Assembly (NCBI RefSeq): GCF_012641405.1
Contig: NZ_JABAII010000003.1
Coordinates: forward strand, 248,001-312,000
Origin: Rhizobium sp. P40RR-XXII
GTDB lineage: Bacteria > Pseudomonadota > Alphaproteobacteria > Rhizobiales > Rhizobiaceae
DNA length: 64,000 nt
Direction: 5' to 3'
In this document: positions 58,684-64,000 of the stretch, in pieces
Layout of the letters: each line of letters begins with the position of its first letter
Position numbering within the stretch: the stretch's first letter is position 1
The notes under the pieces: model-generated
The model's database searches: none
What the model was told of the DNA's origin: nothing
What the model saw: the letters and a program-made list of their open reading frames with translations, nothing else
Position numbers and translations under genes: made by a program

Positions 58684-59694
58684 GTGACCGACAGTGCAGA
58701 AAAAGGCGTCTGCGTCATCATCGCGGCAAAAAATGCCAGTGACACCATCGGGCTGGCTGTTGCCTCGGCTCTTCGGGAGCCGGAAGTGGCGGAAGTCGTC
58801 GTCATAGACGATGGTTCGAGGGATGGAACCGCCGCAGCCGCCGCCAGCGCCGACGATGGCAGCGGCAGGCTAACGATCCGGGAGTTCGAGAAGAACCGCG
58901 GTCCCGCCGCAGCGCGCAATCACGCGATCGAGATATCCAAGGCCCCGTTGATCGGCATCCTCGATGCCGATGATTTCTTCTTCCCGGGTCGTTTCGCCGC
59001 GTTGCTTGCCGCCGACGATTGGGATTTCGTCGCCGATAATATCGCTTTTGTCAGCGCCGATACGGTTCCGGATGCCCATGCACGGCTCGATCACTTCGAT
59101 GCGAGGCCGCGCTTTCTCGATCTCGTTGCCTTCGTCGAGGGCAATATTTCCAAGCGGGGCGTGCGCCGTGGCGAGATCGGTTTTCTCAAGCCTTTGATGC
59201 GGCGGTCTTTTCTGGATGCCCATGGCCTGCGCTATAACGAAACGTTGCGCCTCGGCGAGGACTACGATCTCTATGTGCGTGCGCTGGCCAAAGCCGCGCG
59301 CTACAAGATTATCCATAGCTGCGGTTATGGCGCGGTCGTGCGCAGCGATTCCCTGAGCGGCCGGCACAGGACCGAGGATCTACGGCGGCTCTATGAGGCC
59401 GACCGGGCCATCCTTGCAAAGGGCGGACTTTCTTCGGCGGACGCAGCCGTGATCCGCCGCCACGAGCAGCATATTCGCGACCGCTACGAGCTGCGGCATT
59501 TTCTCGATATCAAGTCGCAGTCCGGCCTGCTCTCGGCTGCGGCCTATGCGCTGTCGCATCCCTTCGCCGCTCCGGCGATCGCCGGCGGCGTCCTGGCGGA
59601 CAAGACGGAGCGCTTCCGCAAGCGCGGCGGTGCGCCCATCGCCCATTCCGGCGCGAACGGCCTGCGCTATCTTCTGCAGGCCGCTCCAAAATAG
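58684..59694 (+). CDS. exoU: Succinoglycan glucosyltransferase (ExoU-like)
   Basis: This 336-residue GT2 glycosyltransferase has a GT-A fold: VCVIIAAKNASDTI near the start, VVIDDGSRDGT near 38-48, and a D-x-D at DADD near 98-101. By position between exoX and exoV it is ExoU, which adds the sixth sugar (glucose). It starts at a GTG at 58684 with GGAG upstream. The open frame further upstream lies across exoX and is a shadow. The gene follows exoX by 101 bases. Confidence 0.87.
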   Translation: MTDSAEKGVCVIIAAKNASDTIGLAVASALREPEVAEVVVIDDGSRDGTAAAAASADDGSGRLTIREFEKNRGPAAARNHAIEISKAPLIGILDADDFFFPGRFAALLAADDWDFVADNIAFVSADTVPDAHARLDHFDARPRFLDLVAFVEGNISKRGVRRGEIGFLKPLMRRSFLDAHGLRYNETLRLGEDYDLYVRALAKAARYKIIHSCGYGAVVRSDSLSGRHRTEDLRRLYEADRAILAKGGLSSADAAVIRRHEQHIRDRYELRHFLDIKSQSGLLSAAAYALSHPFAAPAIAGGVLADKTERFRKRGGAPIAHSGANGLRYLLQAAPK

Positions 59695-59700
59695 GGATCT

Positions 59701-59812
59701 CTCGGAAACTTAGGTTCCGCGTTACACGGAATCGCCAAACCGCTCTAATTCTTGGTCGTCTCGCAATTCCGGACGGAAAACCGCTCAGTACTTTTCCTGG
59801 AATTGCTTCAGA
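59701..59812 (-). repeat. Rhizobial mosaic palindromic repeat, copy 3 (long form)
   Basis: Read on the minus strand the element has AGCAATTCCAGG, AGCGGTTTTCCGTCCGGAATTG, AGAGCGGTTTGG and GATTCCGTG blocks in order, as in 14525-14626; the first two also occur at 18407. It begins in the stop codon of exoV and ends 7 bases after exoU, so it fills the whole space between the convergent genes. Confidence 0.85.
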
Positions 59813-60752
59813 GATAATCGCGCCGCACGCCTTCGATTACGCCCAGAAGGCGTTCCTTGCAGGCCGCGAGCGTGCTGTCTTTGCTCAGCTGCGGCTTTGC
59901 CTTGCTGGCCTGCCACAGAGCCAGAGCCGAAGGCACGGCAAGCGCCTGCTTTGCCATGACCCGGAACGTGGTCTGCTCGGGATCGGCAAGCATGACATTT
60001 TCCCCGTAGCGCTGCTTTTCGAGTTCGGCGGCAGCTTCCTTGCTGCGTTCGAAGCCAACGCCCCAGAACTTGGCACCCTTGGCGATCGCTTCGGCGCGGG
60101 TGGAAACCGGGATGTGTTTCGGCGCGTAAGTCACGCCGAGTGAACGCGCCCAGTCGTTCCATTTGAAGCTGTTGATGGAACGCGAGGAGCTGACCGCGAT
60201 CCACGGAACGCGGAAGGCATCGGCAAGGATCGCGCCATGCATCGATTCCGCCACGATCAGTTCGGAGGCTGCGATTTCTCGGATTACGGCCTTCGCCTCG
60301 CCACGGGGATCGAGATAGGAAAGGCCGACGGTCTTGCAGATCTCGGGCCAGAGGCCGGCGGCAGCCGATTCCCAATGCGGTATGAAGGTGCGCCTGCCAT
60401 TCTTGGAAATGTTCTGGAATTCCGGCATTTCCGTCACCAGCACGGCAGGATCGACGATACCCATTTCGACCGGTAAGCCGACCTTCTCAGCCGTCAGGGG
60501 GCCGCGAACGCTTCGGACATCCCATTGCGACCTGTCGCGCATGTCGGGAAGGGAACCGTAGCCGAAGCCGCTGCCGATGACGAGCTTGTGTCCCTCGGCT
60601 GGCAGGATTTCCGTGTTGAGGACCGTTCCGACGCCGACCAGCATCGTTTCGTCATGAACGTTGCGAAGGCCGGGAAGCAGGAAGTCCCAGAGCCAGAGAT
60701 TGAGATCATCACCGAAATTGCCATGGGTGGATTCCCAGTGGAACGGCTTCAT
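59808..60752 (-). CDS. exoV: Exopolysaccharide pyruvyltransferase (ExoV-like)
   Basis: This 314-residue polysaccharide pyruvyl transferase has the family start STHGNFGDDLNLWLWD near residues 8-23 and the segment VAESMHGAILADAFRVPW near 192-209. ExoV adds the pyruvate ketal to the terminal glucose of the succinoglycan subunit, with phosphoenolpyruvate as donor. AAGGAG lies six bases before the ATG at 60752; the frame upstream to 60836 is not used. The stop codon is shared with the repeat at 59701. Confidence 0.9.
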   Translation of the reverse strand: MKPFHWESTHGNFGDDLNLWLWDFLLPGLRNVHDETMLVGVGTVLNTEILPAEGHKLVIGSGFGYGSLPDMRDRSQWDVRSVRGPLTAEKVGLPVEMGIVDPAVLVTEMPEFQNISKNGRRTFIPHWESAAAGLWPEICKTVGLSYLDPRGEAKAVIREIAASELIVAESMHGAILADAFRVPWIAVSSSRSINSFKWNDWARSLGVTYAPKHIPVSTRAEAIAKGAKFWGVGFERSKEAAAELEKQRYGENVMLADPEQTTFRVMAKQALAVPSALALWQASKAKPQLSKDSTLAACKERLLGVIEGVRRDYL

Positions 60753-60839
60753 GCAGGACTCCTTGCTGATCCAAATGATAACGGGGCACGCCGGTGGCTC
60801 TTGGATGCGGCATGCACAGCTTATGCTGCGGTGCAAAAT

Positions 60840-61799
60840 CTAGGGCGCAAGCTTGCCGACGGCAAGCTGCATCGCACTTTGCAAAATCGCGGGATCGCGC
60901 AAGGCCCATTTTGCCAGCAATCCGAATTGCGGCAGGCGCCGTTGCTTTAGCTGCCGCGCCTGGCTCCAAAGTGCCTGGCGACGGGCGCGGTTTTTATAGA
61001 GGCGGATGGCGGCGACATCCTGAGGCCGGCGCGAGAATCTCTGTTCCAGCGTGTCGAGCGCCGTCCAGGTGTTGAACTGCTGACGCAGGAATTGCGGAGA
61101 ATCGTTGTCGATACTGTGAAAGATGTTCACGCCCTCGCCACGCAGCGCGCCGGCGTTTTCGCATAACAGCACACGCTTGGCCGCCAGGATGCAGTCGCAG
61201 AAATAGAGGACATCCTCCGCGGCCAGCCGTAATGTCGGTTCAAAGCGCACCTTTTCGAAGAGAGATCTGCCGATCACCATGCAGGACATGTGCAGGAAGC
61301 TCCAGTCCTGCAGCATGACGCTGGCGACATTGGGGATCTCGACGACGGCCGGGTTGTCCGACAGCCGTACGATGTCGGCTGATTTCGCGAGTTCCGCGAT
61401 GCTGAAGTGATAGTAGAACTCCTCACCTCCCTCGATGGAGTCCCAAAAGCAATCGGCGTCGTAACGTGTCAGCGTCTCGAATGCATTGCTCAGATGCTCG
61501 GGCGCCCATTCGTCGTCGGAATCGAGAAATGCGACAAAGCGGCTGGCGGCCGGCACATTGTCGAGACCGGTGTTGCGCGCCCCACCCGGTCCGGCATTGG
61601 TCTGGCGAATGACGCGGATGCGCGCGCGCTCATCGGCGCTCAGCGATTGCAGCTCTTTTTCCGCCGGAAGCGGCGATGCGTCATCGATGATGAGAATATC
61701 GAAATCCTGAAACGTCTGCCGGGATATCGATCTCAAGGCGCGCTGCAGAACGCCCGGTTGCTTCTGGTAGAACGGAATCACAATCGTGAGAGACGCCAT
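60840..61799 (-). CDS. exoW: Succinoglycan glucosyltransferase (ExoW-like)
   Basis: This 319-residue GT2 enzyme has a GT-A fold with LTIVIPFYQKQPGVL at the N-terminus, IDDASPLPAEKEL near 37-49 and FLDSDDEW near 91-98 as the D-x-D region. ExoW adds the seventh sugar, glucose, to the lipid-linked subunit. The gene is 87 bases upstream of exoV on the same strand. No membrane helix is seen. Confidence 0.9.
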   Translation of the reverse strand: MASLTIVIPFYQKQPGVLQRALRSISRQTFQDFDILIIDDASPLPAEKELQSLSADERARIRVIRQTNAGPGGARNTGLDNVPAASRFVAFLDSDDEWAPEHLSNAFETLTRYDADCFWDSIEGGEEFYYHFSIAELAKSADIVRLSDNPAVVEIPNVASVMLQDWSFLHMSCMVIGRSLFEKVRFEPTLRLAAEDVLYFCDCILAAKRVLLCENAGALRGEGVNIFHSIDNDSPQFLRQQFNTWTALDTLEQRFSRRPQDVAAIRLYKNRARRQALWSQARQLKQRRLPQFGLLAKWALRDPAILQSAMQLAVGKLAP

Positions 61800-62449
61800 T
61801 TTCCCGCCTTTACGGTTTCAATCCAAGAATTTGCGGCCTCATCCCCGGGGACGTAACCATCGGCTTCGCGGTCGCATCCATCGCCAATCTTCGGCTGTTT
61901 GCCCTATGTTGGATGCTGCCGCGACGCCAACAGGTAGCGTCCATTCGGTAGGGAGCAATGTCAAAGGCGGAGATTTCTCAAACTTTATCCCTGCCAGATG
62001 CGCGATGCGAACTGCCTCTCCGGTGATCTATTGTGACACATCGGTTCTCACGATTGGGCGGCATTGCACCCATGGGAGGAGCGGTGCGGATCGATATTCC
62101 CATATCGATTGCAATAGTGTCGTATTTTGGTCATGCTTCGCACCCTGAAGTCTGCTGCGCTGCAAAAAATCTTCACCCTCCGGTAAAAATCTAGCCACGC
62201 TGAAAACCTTTCGTGAAGTCGGCATGAAAAAATGGCCTGTTTCCCTTAAGCTCTTTTCCCCGCACGATTTTTCTCCCGCACAAAGCAATTGTTTCAGCTT
62301 TCGAGCGGTACGGAAGGACTGCTCGGACGCGGTGTGAAATAGCAATTTTCGGCCATTTTTGCTGCGCCGCCATATTCCCTTTCCTAAGATTGCCCTAGGT
62401 TACGTTTGCGAGCTCTGCTCTGCTCTGAACGCAATAGCTGCACGGGGGG
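61800..62449. other. Gap between divergent exoW and exoH, in place of exoI-exoT
   Basis: No convincing gene is seen in 650 bases; the open frames of about 100 codons on each strand show no protein-like features or ribosome-binding sites. The stretch should contain the promoters of exoW and exoH. In S. meliloti exoI and exoT lie here; no remnant of either was recognised. Confidence 0.6.
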
Positions 62450-63604
62450 ATGCGGCACGAAGAAAGGGTGACAGACATCGTGAATGTGACTGCCAACGTG
62501 TCTTCGCGGATAAACCTCATGCGTATCGTCCTCATCTCGGGCATCATCTTTGTCCATATACCGTTCGATACGCGTACCAGCCCGTTCAACGGCGCATATG
62601 GACTTTTCGACTGGCTTCGGGTGTTCCTTCGTGACAGCCTGTTTCGCGTCGGCGTACCCTGCCTGAGCGCGATTTCCGGTTACCTGTTGTTTCGTCAGGG
62701 GACGACATCGCTGAACTATGGAAAGATTATTCGTCGAAAGACAAAGACAGTTATTCTGCCGTTCATCCTGTGGAACAGTGCGTTCTTTGCCTCCGTCCTG
62801 GTCCTCCAGTATTACGGAGTTAGCGATGGATATCTGCCTGATCTCTCGGAATCTACTCCGCATACGCTATCGACTCTTCTGTTCGCGATCGACGGAGCGC
62901 CGATCAATCTGCCGCTTTACTTCCTGCGCGATCTTTTCGTCTGCATCCTGCTGTCGCCAATTCTTGCGCTTCTCATCAGCCGTGCGCCATTGCTGACACT
63001 GGTTTTCCTGCTTCTACTCGCGGCCTGGCCGGTATCGATCGGCATCGTGCTGCGGAACTCGATCCTCTTCAGCTTCAGCTTCGGGATTTATCTCAGCCTC
63101 TACCGCGTCGACGTGACGGTCATGGATCGCTATGTCGCGCTGATCGGCCCTGGCTTTATTGCGCTTGCAGCGCTTTTGGCAACCGCCGCCTTTATGGTAG
63201 GACCCGGCTTGCCCTTGTGGCTCGAGGTTTGCCGCAATCTGATGGTGATCGTCGGCATTCCAGGGTTCTGGGCGCTATCGTCGATCTTCATCCGCAGCCG
63301 CATCGGGCAGAGACTGGCGGAAACTGGCAGCCTCAGCTTCTGGATCTTCTGTGCCCATTATCCGCTGCTTTTCTGTCTCTGGGTTCTTTGGAAGCGTGGC
63401 GGCAGCGAACTCTATCCGATTTTCTATCTTGTGGCGGCGGCGCTTGCCTTGCTGCTGCTGCCCCTGACGAACGGCGTGGCGCGTTCCGCCCTGCCAAGTC
63501 TCTACAACCTGCTGACCGGCAGCCGGACGCGCCCGCTGGCCGAAGCCCGTGCCGGCCAGATCCGCGCCGCCGAAGATCGGCGTGCGCGTTCCGAGCAAAG
63601 GTGA
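62450..63604 (+). CDS. exoH: Exopolysaccharide succinyltransferase (ExoH-like)
   Basis: This 384-residue membrane acyltransferase (Acyl_transf_3) has about ten helices, with LMRIVLISGIIFVHIPFDTR near residues 23-42 and the catalytic-type His in FVHIP. ExoH adds the succinyl group to succinoglycan, which allows cleavage to the low-weight symbiotic form. The ATG at 62450 has GGGGGG directly before it, which is too close; GTG codons at 62468 and 62480 are alternatives with better-spaced AAAGG. The gene is 4 bases upstream of exoK. Confidence 0.87.
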   Translation: MRHEERVTDIVNVTANVSSRINLMRIVLISGIIFVHIPFDTRTSPFNGAYGLFDWLRVFLRDSLFRVGVPCLSAISGYLLFRQGTTSLNYGKIIRRKTKTVILPFILWNSAFFASVLVLQYYGVSDGYLPDLSESTPHTLSTLLFAIDGAPINLPLYFLRDLFVCILLSPILALLISRAPLLTLVFLLLLAAWPVSIGIVLRNSILFSFSFGIYLSLYRVDVTVMDRYVALIGPGFIALAALLATAAFMVGPGLPLWLEVCRNLMVIVGIPGFWALSSIFIRSRIGQRLAETGSLSFWIFCAHYPLLFCLWVLWKRGGSELYPIFYLVAAALALLLLPLTNGVARSALPSLYNLLTGSRTRPLAEARAGQIRAAEDRRARSEQR

Positions 63605-63608
63605 TGCC

Positions 63609-64000
63609 ATGACGACATCGAAGAGCTACATGCAAAGACTTGGTCTTGTCTCAATCGCCCTTATGGAGGCCTGCTTCCTGCCCCAGGCTGCGTCCGCGCA
63701 GGATGATCAGCCAACGGCGGGATCCTTCGTCGACAATTTCGAGCGGCTGGACACCAGTCGCTGGTACATCTCGGACGGCTGGAACAATGGGCCGTTTCAG
63801 AATTGCACCTGGTCGCGCAAGCAGGTGACTATCACGGACGGAATGCTGCAACTGCAGTTCATCCAGTCCAAGACCGGTCAGCGAAACTACGCCTGCGGTG
63901 AGATTCAGACCACCAAGCGCTATGGATACGGCACCTACGAGGCGCGTTATCGTACCGCCACTGGGTCTGGCCTCAACTCCGCCTTCTTCACCTATATCGG
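63609..64000 (+). CDS. exoK: Succinoglycan-cleaving GH16 endoglycanase (ExoK-like), 3' end cut off
   Basis: The first 130 codons are present. Residues 1-31 form a signal peptide (MTTSKSYMQRLGLVSIALME, ending ASAQD). The GH16 domain begins with FVDNFERLDTSRWYISDGW near 41 and GEIQTTKRYGYGTYEARYR near 98-116. ExoK is secreted and cleaves nascent succinoglycan to lower-weight chains. The active-site E-x-D-x-E motif lies past the end of the window. The ATG at 63609 is 5 bases after the exoH stop. Confidence 0.92.
   Translation, partial: MTTSKSYMQRLGLVSIALMEACFLPQAASAQDDQPTAGSFVDNFERLDTSRWYISDGWNNGPFQNCTWSRKQVTITDGMLQLQFIQSKTGQRNYACGEIQTTKRYGYGTYEARYRTATGSGLNSAFFTYI

Noticed and set aside
62028..62345. 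Minus-strand frame of 105 codons as a possible exoT remnant
   Set aside because: ExoT is a multi-helix membrane protein; this frame is hydrophilic and shows no similarity to it.

Overview
The window looks like a chromosomal or chromid segment of a fast-growing rhizobium (Rhizobium/Agrobacterium/Sinorhizobium group, Alphaproteobacteria). The evidence is a gene run in the order of the succinoglycan exo cluster, an alpha-galactoside agp-type locus, a coxMNOP-type oxidase, a TfuA/YcaO pair, and several copies of mosaic palindromic repeats typical of Rhizobium intergenic DNA. Closer assignment (for example the R. tropici/R. rhizogenes group) would be a guess. No rRNA, tRNA, CRISPR array or intact insertion sequence was seen.

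Layout. 1-7226: the 3' part of a class III nucleotide cyclase, then a four-gene oligopeptide-type ABC importer. 7327-14440: three glycosyltransferases, a 904-residue ABC-exporter-like protein whose nucleotide-binding domain has lost its catalytic residues, and a small cyclic-nucleotide-binding protein. 14755-17643: a tight four-gene unit of XRE regulator, SARP-like regulator, YcaO and TfuA, a probable peptide or protein backbone-modification system, followed by poorly defined small ORFs. 17971-20869: gene-poor DNA with repeats, a decayed recombinase-like fragment, a cold-shock gene and an SPW-repeat membrane protein. 20870-26765: a DUF2189 membrane protein, a cytochrome c and an alternative aa3-type cytochrome c oxidase (coxM, N, O, P plus a subunit IV). 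26983-34243: a MYG1-family protein, a small exported protein, an M48 metalloprotease paired with a large helical-repeat protein, and an FAH-family enzyme.

34425-44604: an alpha-galactoside uptake and hydrolysis locus: two GH4 enzymes flanking an oligopeptide-type ABC importer, with a divergent AraC regulator (agpT-agaL1-agpABCD-agaL2 arrangement). 44816-53064: a GH2 glycosidase, a FCD-type GntR regulator with two winged helices, and a divergent sugar operon (aldo/keto reductase and a ribose-type ABC importer with a strong internal terminator hairpin).

53210-64000: the exopolysaccharide cluster in the order exoZ-exoQ-exoF-exoY (minus), exoX-exoU (plus), exoV and exoW (minus), exoH-exoK (plus, exoK cut by the window end). 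The exoI and exoT genes that sit between exoW and exoH in Sinorhizobium meliloti are absent; a 650-base gap takes their place.

The most unusual items are the TfuA/YcaO operon with its two regulators and the degenerate ABC protein that lies in a same-strand run between a nucleotide cyclase and a cyclic-nucleotide receptor.
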